The position numbers were made by a program, and so were the translations under genes. From contig PBHA01000004.1 of assembly GCA_002719425.1 (NCBI GenBank), positions 1 to 49,103 of the forward strand: a stretch of 49,103 nucleotides of DNA, written 5' to 3'. The notes beneath the pieces are model-generated. The model searched no databases. It worked only from the letters and a program-made list of their open reading frames with translations, and was not told where the DNA came from. Source of the stretch: Chloroflexota bacterium. GTDB lineage: Bacteria; Chloroflexota; Dehalococcoidia; UBA1151; TMED-70. Shown in pieces: positions 41,512 to 49,103 of the stretch (its first letter is position 1; the number at the start of each line of letters is the position of its first letter).

Positions 41512-42678
41512 ATGACTTTTGATTTGGTAATTAAGAATGGATTAGTCATTGATCCAAAAAATAAAATTCAAGAAAAAAAAGATATAGGAATATCATCTGG
41601 AAAAATTAGGGCTATAGAAACTAGTATCCCTGATAGAAATGCAATAGATATCATTGAAGCGGAAAATAAACTAGTTCTACCAGGTTTAGTAGATTTACAT
41701 GTACATGTTTGGTGGGGAGTTGCTCATCTAGCCGTAGAGGCAGATCCTTTTTGTTTAGAAAGAGGAGTTACTACTGCAATTGATGCAGGTTCATCTGGAG
41801 CAAATACAATTTCAGGATTCCAAAAGTATGTAATTTCTCAAGCAAAAACGAGAATTTTAGCCTTCTTACATATATCTGGAATGGGGCAATTAGATAATGA
41901 TATTGGGGAATTAGAAGATATTAGGTGGGCAAGAGTAGAAAAAGCTGTAGAAGCATCTGAGTTGCACTCTGATCATATAGTAGGAATTAAGGTTAGGCTA
42001 TCTCATGATATTGTAGGAAAAAATGATATTGAAGCTTTTGAAAGAGCATTACAAGTAGCTAAAGAAATTCGTAAACCACTCATGATTCATATAGGAGGAT
42101 CTCATAATACATTAGAACATATTTTACCTAAAATGAGACCCGGAGATATAGTTACTCATGCATTCACTCAGAGACCACATGGAATACTAGATAATAATAA
42201 TAAAGTGATTGACATAGCATGGGATGCTTATAATAGAAATGTTATTTTTGATGTTGGTCACGGTGCTGGATCCTTCTCTTTTCCTGTAGCTGAAGCATGT
42301 TTAGATCAAGGTATTGCACCAAATACTATTTCATCAGATATTCACAAATATAATGCAAGGGGACCTGTTTTTGATTTGTTGACTACTTTATCGAAATACT
42401 TACAACTAGGATTATCACTAAATGAAGTAATAGCAAAATCATCTTTCATTCCAGCAGAAGCGGTAAACATGGATTCTCATATTGGAACAATTCAAATAGA
42501 CTCAGATGCAGATATAGCCATTGTAGAGCATTTAAAGGATGGTAAATTTAATTTTACTGACGCAGAAAATAATCAAAGGATTGGAAATGAACTTTTAGTT
42601 CCTGAAGTCACGTTAAGAAAAGGAATAAGATTTAATCCAAAACATAAAATACATAGAAAATTATTATCAAGAAATTGA
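41512..42678 (+). CDS. Amidohydrolase/deacetylase family metallohydrolase (dihydroorotase-like)
   Basis: A 388-residue amidohydrolase-superfamily protein. Metal ligands: H63 and H65 (DLHVHVWWG), the carboxylated lysine K160 (VGIKVRLS), H193 (MIHIGG), H216 (THAFT) and the catalytic aspartate D276 (SSDIHK). This layout suits the group near N-acetylglucosamine-6-phosphate or alpha-N-acyl-amino-acid deacetylases, not pyrimidine synthesis. The ribosome site AGAAGG overlaps the preceding stop region and 11 bases separate the two genes. Confidence 0.88.
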   Translation: MTFDLVIKNGLVIDPKNKIQEKKDIGISSGKIRAIETSIPDRNAIDIIEAENKLVLPGLVDLHVHVWWGVAHLAVEADPFCLERGVTTAIDAGSSGANTISGFQKYVISQAKTRILAFLHISGMGQLDNDIGELEDIRWARVEKAVEASELHSDHIVGIKVRLSHDIVGKNDIEAFERALQVAKEIRKPLMIHIGGSHNTLEHILPKMRPGDIVTHAFTQRPHGILDNNNKVIDIAWDAYNRNVIFDVGHGAGSFSFPVAEACLDQGIAPNTISSDIHKYNARGPVFDLLTTLSKYLQLGLSLNEVIAKSSFIPAEAVNMDSHIGTIQIDSDADIAIVEHLKDGKFNFTDAENNQRIGNELLVPEVTLRKGIRFNPKHKIHRKLLSRN

Positions 42679-42685
42679 GGAAATT

Positions 42686-43579
42686 ATGGAAATAGGGGTT
42701 GTTGGTTTAGGAAAAATGGGTGGACAAATAGCTGAAAAATTATACCAAGAAAAATTTAAAGTTTTCGGTTATGATCAAAATTCAAATTTGTATAAAGATT
42801 CTTCATTCACCTTCGAAACGGTTAATGATTTAGACACACTTGCAAGTAAATTTACTGGTAGAAAAGTTATTTGGGTAATGGTTCCAAGTGGAAATCCTAC
42901 TAATCAAACAATCATTGATTTATCTGAGAGACTTAATCCTGGGGATGTAATCATAGATGGTGGTAATTCTTACTATAAAGATTCAATAGAAAACTCAATT
43001 ATTTGTCAAAAAAAAGAGATTGAATTTTTAGATTGTGGAACTAGTGGTGGAGTATGGGGTTTAGAAAATGGTTTCTGTTTAACAATTGGAGGTAATAAGA
43101 AAATTTATAATGAATTATTAGATTTATTTGATTGTCTTTCAACTGAAGAATCTAAGGGAGGATTGTATGTGGGAGATTCAGGTTCAGGTCATTTTGTAAA
43201 AATGATTCATAATGGAATAGAGTATGGAATGATGCAATCTATTGCTGAAGGCTTTGCGATACTCAAGAATAAAAAGAAATATAGTCTTAATTTATCTGAA
43301 ATTTCATCAAATTGGAGATCAGGTTCTGTTATTCAATCTTGGTTAATTGATCTTATCTCTGAAGAATTGAAAAATGATAAAGACTTGTCTGGTTATAGTT
43401 CTAAAGTAAGTGATTCTGGTGAAGGAAGATGGACAATAAAGGAATCTATAGATTTATCTGTTCCTATTCCAAGCATATATGCTTCTATCTCAGAGAGATT
43501 TAATTCTAAGTTAGAAGATTCTTTTTCTGGAAAAATTTTATCTGCAATGAGAAGAGCTTTTGGAGGGCATAAAAATTAG
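42686..43579 (+). CDS. 6-phosphogluconate dehydrogenase, short (NAD-type, GntZ-like) form
   Basis: Oxidatively decarboxylates 6-phosphogluconate to ribulose-5-phosphate. The 297 residues show GLGKMG (7-12), DGGNSYYKDS (91-100), GTSGGVWG and the catalytic K-x-x-N in GHFVKMIHNGIEYGMMQ. At about 300 residues it is the shorter decarboxylating form common in Gram-positives, archaea and Chloroflexota. GAGGAA precedes ATG 42686. It joins sugar-acid catabolism to the pentose phosphate pathway. Confidence 0.9.
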   Translation: MEIGVVGLGKMGGQIAEKLYQEKFKVFGYDQNSNLYKDSSFTFETVNDLDTLASKFTGRKVIWVMVPSGNPTNQTIIDLSERLNPGDVIIDGGNSYYKDSIENSIICQKKEIEFLDCGTSGGVWGLENGFCLTIGGNKKIYNELLDLFDCLSTEESKGGLYVGDSGSGHFVKMIHNGIEYGMMQSIAEGFAILKNKKKYSLNLSEISSNWRSGSVIQSWLIDLISEELKNDKDLSGYSSKVSDSGEGRWTIKESIDLSVPIPSIYASISERFNSKLEDSFSGKILSAMRRAFGGHKN

Positions 43580-44636
43580 AATTCAAAATATAGAAAACTT
43601 AGTTTTAGGAGGAGGTGTTTTTGGACTTTCAGTATCTAATTATTTATTAGATAAAGGGCAAGAAGTTAACCTAGTAGACAAGAACCCTAAATTTGATGAA
43701 GCATCTTCAAATGCTCTGGGAAGAATTGATCCGATATTGGGTGGTGCTGGACATGGTAATGAAACAAAACCTTTAGAGGTTGCAAAAATAAGTCTAGGAG
43801 CATATAAGAAATTTTTTGAATCTGGATTTGAGTTTAAAAAACAAATTGATTTTGAAGTGAAACCTACTCTTCATTTTTACGAGAATGATTCAGAGTATGA
43901 AGCTATAAAAAATGTTATTAATTTAATTGATCCAAAAGAAAAATATTTTTCAATTAATCCTTATGAACCTTATGAAAAAAAATCAGATATTTTGAGTCTA
44001 AAAAATAATAAAATTGCAAATTTTGAAGGAACAATTTTTTTAGACTCAAAAAAATATCAAAAATACCTTTTTGATCAATTTAATAATTTAGGCGGAAATT
44101 TCATAAAAAATGAGATAACTACGATTAACACTACAAAAAGTGGTATTGAAGTTATTTCAGCAAAAGAAAAATACATGACTAAAAGATTAATCATAGCTGC
44201 AGGACCATGGACTAGTTGTTTAGAAGGAATAAATTTAAGAAAGAAAATTTTTCCTTCTAAAGGACAAATACTTAAGCTTTCTGATCCAGAAAATACTTTT
44301 ACAGATTTTCATCTTCATGGACCATGTTCTGTAGTAAAGAAAAAAGACGGACTTATTTGGGTTGCAGCCACTGTGGAAGATAAAGATTTTGATAAATCCA
44401 AGACTAGCTTTGCTAAGAATTATCTTATCGAAAAAGGTTCTCAAATGACTAAAAATATAACTGATTATGATTTTCATAGCCAAACAGCTTGTTTGCGACC
44501 TTCAAATGATGACGATTTACCAAATATAGAAAAGATTGGTGATGAAGAAATTTATGTAGCCTCTGGTGGAGGAGGATGGGGGATAATGATGTCTATATTA
44601 GTTGGTGAAATTTTGTATGAAATTATAAATAACTAG
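43560..44636 (+). CDS. FAD-dependent oxidoreductase of the D-amino-acid oxidase (DAO) family
   Basis: A 358-residue flavoprotein. The dinucleotide motif LGGGVFGLSVSNYLL is at about 18-32; VDKNP follows the second strand, and the C-terminal FAD block is in YVASGGGGWGIMMS. Glycine or other amine oxidation is likely (compare ThiO and sarcosine oxidase). The start is uncertain: TTG 43560 has no well-spaced ribosome site, whereas GGAGG (43562-43566) is eight bases from an in-frame ATT at 43575 that overlaps the upstream TAG. I use the TTG because it is a standard start. Confidence 0.8.
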   Translation: MEGIKIRIQNIENLVLGGGVFGLSVSNYLLDKGQEVNLVDKNPKFDEASSNALGRIDPILGGAGHGNETKPLEVAKISLGAYKKFFESGFEFKKQIDFEVKPTLHFYENDSEYEAIKNVINLIDPKEKYFSINPYEPYEKKSDILSLKNNKIANFEGTIFLDSKKYQKYLFDQFNNLGGNFIKNEITTINTTKSGIEVISAKEKYMTKRLIIAAGPWTSCLEGINLRKKIFPSKGQILKLSDPENTFTDFHLHGPCSVVKKKDGLIWVAATVEDKDFDKSKTSFAKNYLIEKGSQMTKNITDYDFHSQTACLRPSNDDDLPNIEKIGDEEIYVASGGGGWGIMMSILVGEILYEIINN

Positions 44637-45385
44637 CTTATCAAACTGACTTTGTCACCAATTTTTATTGTACCTCCATTTGAAATCAACTTAAGTTTTA
44701 TTCCGAATGATGGCTCTTCTATTCCATTTAAGTTTGGTAATATCCTTAATAAATTTTTGTCATAGATACCACTTGTAGGATTACAATTTACAGCTGCGCA
44801 TCTTCTAATGATTTTGATTACTTTAAATTTAAGTTCTGAAATTGATATTGTTTTTCCTACCCAACTTAATTCTTCAAAAGGCTCGCAAGAATCAATTATA
44901 AAATTACTCCTGAATCTTACTCTTTCTATTGCTTCAAAACTATTTTTAATTTTTTTCTCACTAGCTAAAGAATGAAGGCTAATTAGTCCATCTTTTGTAT
45001 CGTGAAATGAAATATTCCCATGATTTGTTGAGATAAAATTAAATTTTTTTTCGAATTTATTTTTATTTAAAAAATCTGAGATTAAAGTTTCCATTTTTTT
45101 TATGTTGGATGCACTGATCTGTATTTCATCCTTATCAGGAATTTTTAGAGAAAGCTTATTTATTGAGTCTATATATTTTATTTTAATTCTCGATATGTGA
45201 GGAACATGCATCAAAGACAAATAATTTTTTTTGGGAAGCCAATCATGATTTAAATGATCATTTCCTATCCTAAACGCTGCTATTCTATCTCCTATAATTC
45301 TGCTGAAATCACTTATTTGTACCACATTTTTTTCTTCCTCGGTAAATGATTTTATTGGGTATCTATAAATATTGGTTATTTTCAT
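44633..45385 (-). CDS. MOSC domain protein
   Basis: A 250-residue protein. Residues about 5-100 form the beta-barrel MOSC N-terminal domain (IYRYPIKSF at the start is the classic beginning), and the C-terminal MOSC domain has RFRSNFIID, SWVGKTISI and the molybdenum-sulfide cysteine in RRCAAVNCNPTSG. Relatives are the amidoxime-reducing mARC and YcbX proteins, which use molybdenum cofactor. Its partners are not here. The gene overlaps the DAO gene's end by four bases, and GAAGGTG precedes the ATG. Confidence 0.9.
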   Translation of the reverse strand: MKITNIYRYPIKSFTEEEKNVVQISDFSRIIGDRIAAFRIGNDHLNHDWLPKKNYLSLMHVPHISRIKIKYIDSINKLSLKIPDKDEIQISASNIKKMETLISDFLNKNKFEKKFNFISTNHGNISFHDTKDGLISLHSLASEKKIKNSFEAIERVRFRSNFIIDSCEPFEELSWVGKTISISELKFKVIKIIRRCAAVNCNPTSGIYDKNLLRILPNLNGIEEPSFGIKLKLISNGGTIKIGDKVSLIS

Positions 45386-45398
45386 AATTTCACCTTCT

Positions 45399-45527
45399 TT
45401 AAGTTGAAAAAACTAATGTATATATTGAAATAGACAGGGAAAAAATAGTTATTATTGAAAAGAACAACCATTCTTTATGAGTATTTGGGATATTTACTGG
45501 AATCCCATACCATTTAAGAGATTTCAT
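45399..45527 (-). CDS. 42-residue membrane peptide, translationally coupled to the DUF1330 gene
   Basis: An ATG at 45527-45525 shares its A with the TAA stop of the DUF1330 gene (TAATG), so ribosomes can re-initiate. The peptide has a short polar N-terminus with Trp, Pro and Tyr (MKSLKWYGIPVN) and one hydrophobic helix (about 20-41), ending TLVFST. It is followed by the MOSC gene after 13 bases. The coupling, and its placement within a same-strand gene series, make it more credible than a chance frame. Function unknown. Confidence 0.6.
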   Translation of the reverse strand: MKSLKWYGIPVNIPNTHKEWLFFSIITIFSLSISIYTLVFST

Positions 45528-45814
45528 TAAATTCCTTCAACTACAAATCCTTCACTTGTAGAAGCCTTTAATCTGATTGCAGCAACAGGTTTATATTCTT
45601 CTGAATCTCTGAAATTATTTAGATCTTCCAAAGTAGGAAATTCTAGAATTACAACTCTCTTGGGTTTCCAAGAAGTAGTATCTGATTTTATATCTCCACC
45701 TCTTACTAAATATTTTCCTCCAAATTTGTGAATTACATCAGGAACAAGCTTCATATACTCTTTGTAAGCCTCCCAATCCTTAACTTCTATACTACTAATT
45801 GAGTAAACAGACAT
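45527..45814 (-). CDS. DUF1330 domain protein
   Basis: A 95-residue dimeric alpha/beta-barrel protein. Typical DUF1330 features are VKDWEAYKEYMKLVPDVIHKFGGKYLVRGG (12-41), RVVILEFPTLEDLNNFRDSEEYKPV (53-77) and AAIRLKAS. AGAGAGGA precedes the ATG directly after the HAD gene. The fold resembles monooxygenase-like ABM domains; no activity is known for most members. It is co-transcribed with the HAD and the small membrane gene. Confidence 0.9.
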   Translation of the reverse strand: MSVYSISSIEVKDWEAYKEYMKLVPDVIHKFGGKYLVRGGDIKSDTTSWKPKRVVILEFPTLEDLNNFRDSEEYKPVAAIRLKASTSEGFVVEGI

Positions 45815-45816
45815 TA

Positions 45817-46545
45817 TTATCCTCTCTTATAAATTTTTATTTTTTCTCTTATTTCTTCTATACTTTCAACAACTATATCAAACCTAGAAAGATCTCCATA
45901 ATTTTCACTTTTATAATTTCCAAACTCGTTTGGTCTATGTATATAACAAGTTTTCATACCTGACATTTTAGCTCCATCTAGATCGTATGCATGAGATGCA
46001 ACCATCATTGATTCAGAAGTTTTAATTTCTAATAGTTTTGCTGCACCCAAATATACTTCAGGATCAGGCTTATATGTTCCAAATAACTCAGTAGATATTA
46101 TTGAATCCCAAGGAATATTTGAGTTTTTTGATAATCTTATCAGCATAGATAAATTGCCATTTGAAAGTGCAGAAACAAAAAAATTATTTTTAAGTTCTGT
46201 TAAACCTGGTATTGAATCTAACCAAGGACTTAATCTATGCCAAGATTTATTAAATTCAACTAATTTATCTTGGCTAATGCTATCAATTTTTAGTTCATCA
46301 AAAAGTTCCAATAATACTTCAAAATGGATATCATCCATTGATAAATAACTCCTTTTTCCTGAAGCAACTTGTGACTGTAAATCTCTAAATCCTTCTCTCC
46401 ATTTATCAGTAAAATAAAATTCATCAATCGATAGTTTGTTTTCTTTAGCAAACATTAATGTTTCATTATGAATAGACTTATGCCAATCAAAAACTGTCCC
46501 AAAAACATCAAAAAAAATAGCTTTTATTTTCATAGGTTTATCCAT
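45817..46545 (-). CDS. HAD-superfamily hydrolase, type II haloacid dehalogenase-like
   Basis: A 242-residue HAD subclass IA enzyme. The nucleophile aspartate D13 is in FFDVFGTVFDW; SALSNGN (about 131-137), KPDPEVY (about 165-171) and VASHAYDLDGA (about 189-199) supply the other three motifs, with the arginine of KWREGFRDL as in L-2-haloacid dehalogenases. Those enzymes hydrolyse L-2-haloacids via an ester intermediate. The place of an active-site Asn in the characterised enzymes is a His here, as in many database members called type II. A phosphatase role is not excluded. Confidence 0.8.
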   Translation of the reverse strand: MDKPMKIKAIFFDVFGTVFDWHKSIHNETLMFAKENKLSIDEFYFTDKWREGFRDLQSQVASGKRSYLSMDDIHFEVLLELFDELKIDSISQDKLVEFNKSWHRLSPWLDSIPGLTELKNNFFVSALSNGNLSMLIRLSKNSNIPWDSIISTELFGTYKPDPEVYLGAAKLLEIKTSESMMVASHAYDLDGAKMSGMKTCYIHRPNEFGNYKSENYGDLSRFDIVVESIEEIREKIKIYKRG

Positions 46546-46555
46546 ATAAATAGAA

Positions 46556-47359
46556 CTATATTTTTGCTGCTACTCCACCATCAATATTTATAATTTCTGA
46601 TGTTATAAATCTTGAATCTTCACTAACTAGAAAAAGAACTAAGTTAGCTACATCATTTGGGTATCCAGGTCCTGGTATAATTTGAGTTAAATCAAACATT
46701 GATTCAAAAACGTGATGACCTCCATCAGGGTCGTTAATGGTTCCTCTAGTTGCACCTGGAGTCATGATTTGTCCAGGTCTGATACAGTTTACTCTTATAT
46801 TTTTATCTCCTCCAACTCCAGCCATATATCTAGTTAAGGCATCGATTCCTGCTTTAGCTACGTAATAGGATGGGGCAGTGGTTCCAAAAACCTCTTTCAT
46901 TTTTGGTGAAAAACCTCTTTGAGCTGCTAGTGATGACATATTCACTATTGCTCCTCCTCCTGATTTTTCCATTATTGGCCAAACTGCTCTTGATACAAAA
47001 AAGGTACCATTCAAATTATTATTTATTACAGTATTCCAATCTTCTGTTTTAGAATTAGGAAAATCTCCTGCAGCACCATGACCTGCATTATTGAAAAGAA
47101 TATTGATTTTTCCGTACAAGCCTGCAGCAGCTTCTACTGCTGAATTAACTGTTTTTTCATCACCTACATCGCACTTAATGAAATTTGCTACTCCTCCGTT
47201 ATCCTTTATTTCATTTTCAACTCTTTTACCTTCTTCATCTCTTCTTGCCATGATGATTACCTTTGCACCTTCTTGGGCAAAAAGTTTTGCTGTTGCTTCT
47301 CCTATGCCACTATTACCTCCAGTAACAATAGCTATTTTGTTTTTTAGTTTTTGTGCCAT
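46556..47359 (-). CDS. Short-chain dehydrogenase/reductase
   Basis: A 267-residue SDR with TGGNSGIG (13-20), NNAG (about 91-94), Ser in VNMSSL and the complete YYVAK (YxxxK), closing with INIDGGVAAKI. AAAGGA lies nine bases before ATG 47359. It belongs to the same minus-strand unit as the HAD gene; the gap is ten bases. The substrate is not determined. Confidence 0.9.
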   Translation of the reverse strand: MAQKLKNKIAIVTGGNSGIGEATAKLFAQEGAKVIIMARRDEEGKRVENEIKDNGGVANFIKCDVGDEKTVNSAVEAAAGLYGKINILFNNAGHGAAGDFPNSKTEDWNTVINNNLNGTFFVSRAVWPIMEKSGGGAIVNMSSLAAQRGFSPKMKEVFGTTAPSYYVAKAGIDALTRYMAGVGGDKNIRVNCIRPGQIMTPGATRGTINDPDGGHHVFESMFDLTQIIPGPGYPNDVANLVLFLVSEDSRFITSEIINIDGGVAAKI

Positions 47360-47373
47360 AAATCAAATCCTTT

Positions 47374-47802
47374 CTATTGAGGTATTCCTATAGGTCTTTT
47401 TTCTGGGTCAGATTCATATGATTCTTCGCTCCACCAAACCCATAGAATTATCCACCCAATAATAATAAATAGAACAAGTAAAATTTGTAATATTATGAAT
47501 GTTATAGGTAAAAGCCAAGATGGCTTTATTTTCCAATTACCTTTTCCTGTATCCATAAGTCTTCTATTATTTATTGAAAAATAAGGAAGTAAGTTTAAAA
47601 TTATCCAAATTGCTCCAAGCCAACCAAAGTCAGAATATGGATCCCAAATTATAAAGCCAAAAAGTAGATAATCAATTATGCTCCATATGAATAATCCACC
47701 CCAAAAATATAACTTAAACCACCAAAATTCTGATCTGCCAGTTCTTCCAGTAAAATCTAGAGATCTCTTATAAGTTTGTTTTATAGAATCTAAAAATTCC
47801 AT
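47374..47802 (-). CDS. DUF805 membrane protein
   Basis: A 142-residue protein with four hydrophobic segments. The N-terminal SLDFTGRTGRSEFWWFKLYF (about 14-33) and the INNRRLMDTGKGNW loop (about 76-89) are the two family motifs of DUF805. The acidic, proline-ending C-terminus (ESYESDPEKRPIGIPQ) is probably cytosolic. Function is unknown. It stands between an SDR and the FAD oxidoreductase gene on the same strand. Confidence 0.88.
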   Translation of the reverse strand: MEFLDSIKQTYKRSLDFTGRTGRSEFWWFKLYFWGGLFIWSIIDYLLFGFIIWDPYSDFGWLGAIWIILNLLPYFSINNRRLMDTGKGNWKIKPSWLLPITFIILQILLVLFIIIGWIILWVWWSEESYESDPEKRPIGIPQ

Positions 47803-47839
47803 TTATAATCCTCTAATTTATATAAAAATAATATATTAT

Positions 47840-49051
47840 TTAGTGTCTCTTAACCTCTAAATCTTCTAGTTTATGAGTTTTATCTAAGTATAATTTTGTT
47901 TTGAAGTCCTTAAATCTGCTAGGCAAATAACTATCTGAGTCAATACTTGTTTTTCCAAATAGAAGATGTTCTGTAACTAGTAAACCTGCAACAGGATTGT
48001 AAGCAAATCCACCTGAATGAAAATTTGAACAAAGATAAAATCCTTCTATATTGGGAACAGGGCCAATAACTGGGGTAGCATCAGCAGTTACACTTATCAG
48101 TCCAACTGTGTGATAATCCCATTTTTTATCCCTAATAATAGGAACTCTATGCTGAAATGATTCTTTAAGAAAATCTAAAGCATCGTGATGAGGTTTGAGT
48201 TCCTCTATATTAAAATCTCTATCATTTATTAAGAAATTTTCTGGGTTATGTTGAGAAGTTCCTACTAAAATTCTATTATCTTCTGTTCCTCTTACATAAC
48301 TTTGATAAACCCTATCATTTATTGCTGGAAGACTTAATTCTCTATCGAAAGGTTCAGTGACAAATCTCTCATGAATAAAATTTTTCATAGGTACCTTAAA
48401 ATCAATTGAATCAAGGAGTATATTAGTCCAAGCATTTACTGCGCAAACTACATCATCTGCTAAATATTTTCTTTCTGCGTTATCAGTCTTAGAATAAGTT
48501 ATTATTCCACTTATTCTATTGCCTTTGAAAATAAAGTTATTTACTTTCTCATTTTCTTGTATTTTTACACCCATGCTTTCTATTTTTTTTCTAAGAGCTG
48601 GAATATAAGTATGAGGTTCACTATAACCTCCTCTAGGATCCAGTACTCCATACTCATCATCCTGTGTTTTTACATCGGAAAATCTTTCAGTTAGCTCTTT
48701 ACCTATGAAAGTCTCATATTTTGCACCTAATCTGTCATGCAAATCACGCAAATCAGCACCCTCATCATAATCAGATTTTGTAGATAAATTAAGGCAACCA
48801 ACTTGTTGGAAAGTATACCCATCTAAAACTTTGCTAAAATTTTCAAATAAATCTAAAGTTTTCATTCGAGCTACAACCGAAGTTGCATTCCATTGAAGAC
48901 AAGTAACTATTCCTGCTGCTTGAGAACTTGATCCACTACCTATTGAATCTTTTTCAATAATCGTTATATCTTTTATTCCATTATTTGCTAGGTGGAAAGC
49001 TGTACTCATACCCACAACCCCTCCACCTATAATTACTATTTTCTTTCCCAT
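47840..49051 (-). CDS. FAD-dependent oxidoreductase, sarcosine/dimethylglycine-oxidase-like (DAO family)
   Basis: A 403-residue flavoprotein. The N-terminal VIIGGGVVGMSTAFHL is a canonical FAD fold, with IIEKDSIGSGSSSQAAG next. The C-terminal TPVIGPVPNIEGFYLCSNFHSGGFAYNPVAGLLVTEHL closes the FAD site. Covalent-flavin histidine usage cannot be confirmed. I chose ATG 49051, which starts MGKKIVIIGGG, over an upstream GTG that adds a poorly conserved 14 residues. Likely substrates are N-methylated amino acids; oxidation would feed C1 units to the formate dehydrogenase found at 13.6 kb. Confidence 0.9.
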   Translation of the reverse strand: MGKKIVIIGGGVVGMSTAFHLANNGIKDITIIEKDSIGSGSSSQAAGIVTCLQWNATSVVARMKTLDLFENFSKVLDGYTFQQVGCLNLSTKSDYDEGADLRDLHDRLGAKYETFIGKELTERFSDVKTQDDEYGVLDPRGGYSEPHTYIPALRKKIESMGVKIQENEKVNNFIFKGNRISGIITYSKTDNAERKYLADDVVCAVNAWTNILLDSIDFKVPMKNFIHERFVTEPFDRELSLPAINDRVYQSYVRGTEDNRILVGTSQHNPENFLINDRDFNIEELKPHHDALDFLKESFQHRVPIIRDKKWDYHTVGLISVTADATPVIGPVPNIEGFYLCSNFHSGGFAYNPVAGLLVTEHLLFGKTSIDSDSYLPSRFKDFKTKLYLDKTHKLEDLEVKRH

Positions 49052-49103
49052 ATTAGTTAATTCCCATTTGAGTATTAAGTCTTTGCTCTTCACTTGGAGC
49101 GCC

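Overview
This is an AT-rich, gene-dense bacterial segment with short intergenic gaps and several gene pairs whose ends overlap. The content is oxidative heterotrophy: four enolase-superfamily enzymes, five short-chain dehydrogenases (SDRs), several FAD and PLP enzymes, a copper amine oxidase, an NAD formate dehydrogenase and an ammonium transporter. Together with the low GC, many paralogous enolase-superfamily proteins point to a streamlined marine SAR202-type Chloroflexota. That placement is an inference from gene content; there is no rRNA here, and another low-GC marine lineage is possible.

Layout. 1-5.2 kb: fructose-bisphosphatase (cut by the left edge), a possible 38-residue membrane peptide, ammonium transporter Amt with a strong hairpin terminator, a stand-alone winged-helix regulator, class I fructose-bisphosphate aldolase and an M20 amidohydrolase. 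5.2-13.4 kb: an SDR without the usual catalytic Tyr/Lys, a glyoxylate-type aminotransferase, an FMN 2-hydroxyacid dehydrogenase, threonine synthase, a class I aminotransferase coupled to an RDD membrane protein, and an SDR plus ADP-ribosylglycohydrolase pair. 13.4-22.5 kb: tRNA-Arg(UCU) with a clear promoter, formate dehydrogenase, DedA, a small HTH regulator behind an operator array, a lipoprotein cytochrome c, LarB, DnaN, a leucine-rich-repeat lipoprotein, GMP reductase, and a TcuA-like flavoprotein that seems to begin at an ATC codon.

22.3-44.6 kb is a catabolic island. An eight-gene minus-strand operon (33657 down to 26152) holds an SMP-30 lactonase, an L-rhamnose-mutarotase-like protein, an iodotyrosine-deiodinase-like nitroreductase, an SDR, two galactonate-dehydratase-like enolase members, a Gfo/Idh/MocA oxidoreductase and an OSBS/NSAR-like enolase member. 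Around it lie a second SDR (divergent), an aldose-epimerase-like protein, a GSA-aminomutase-like enzyme, a fourth enolase member, an MMPL transporter, and an epimerase/amidohydrolase/6-phosphogluconate dehydrogenase/FAD-oxidoreductase operon. A fumarylacetoacetate-hydrolase-family enzyme and a copper amine oxidase flank it on the left. Mutarotase, SDR, lactonase, acid-sugar dehydratase, second SDR and FAH-family hydrolase are the enzyme classes of the non-phosphorylating L-fucose/L-rhamnose route to pyruvate and lactate; the FMN dehydrogenase at 7-8 kb could take the lactate.

44.6-49.1 kb is a minus-strand run: a FAD amine-oxidase-type protein, DUF805 membrane protein, SDR, type II haloacid-dehalogenase-like HAD enzyme, DUF1330 protein, a 42-residue membrane peptide coupled by a TAATG overlap, and a MOSC protein. 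A second theme is C1, amine and glyoxylate oxidation (amine oxidase, FAD amine oxidases, glycolate/lactate oxidase, glyoxylate aminotransferase, formate dehydrogenase). The most unusual items are the deiodinase-like enzyme with a full substrate-binding triad, the operator array of the small HTH gene, the ATC start, the SDR with a replaced catalytic triad, and two tiny membrane-peptide genes.
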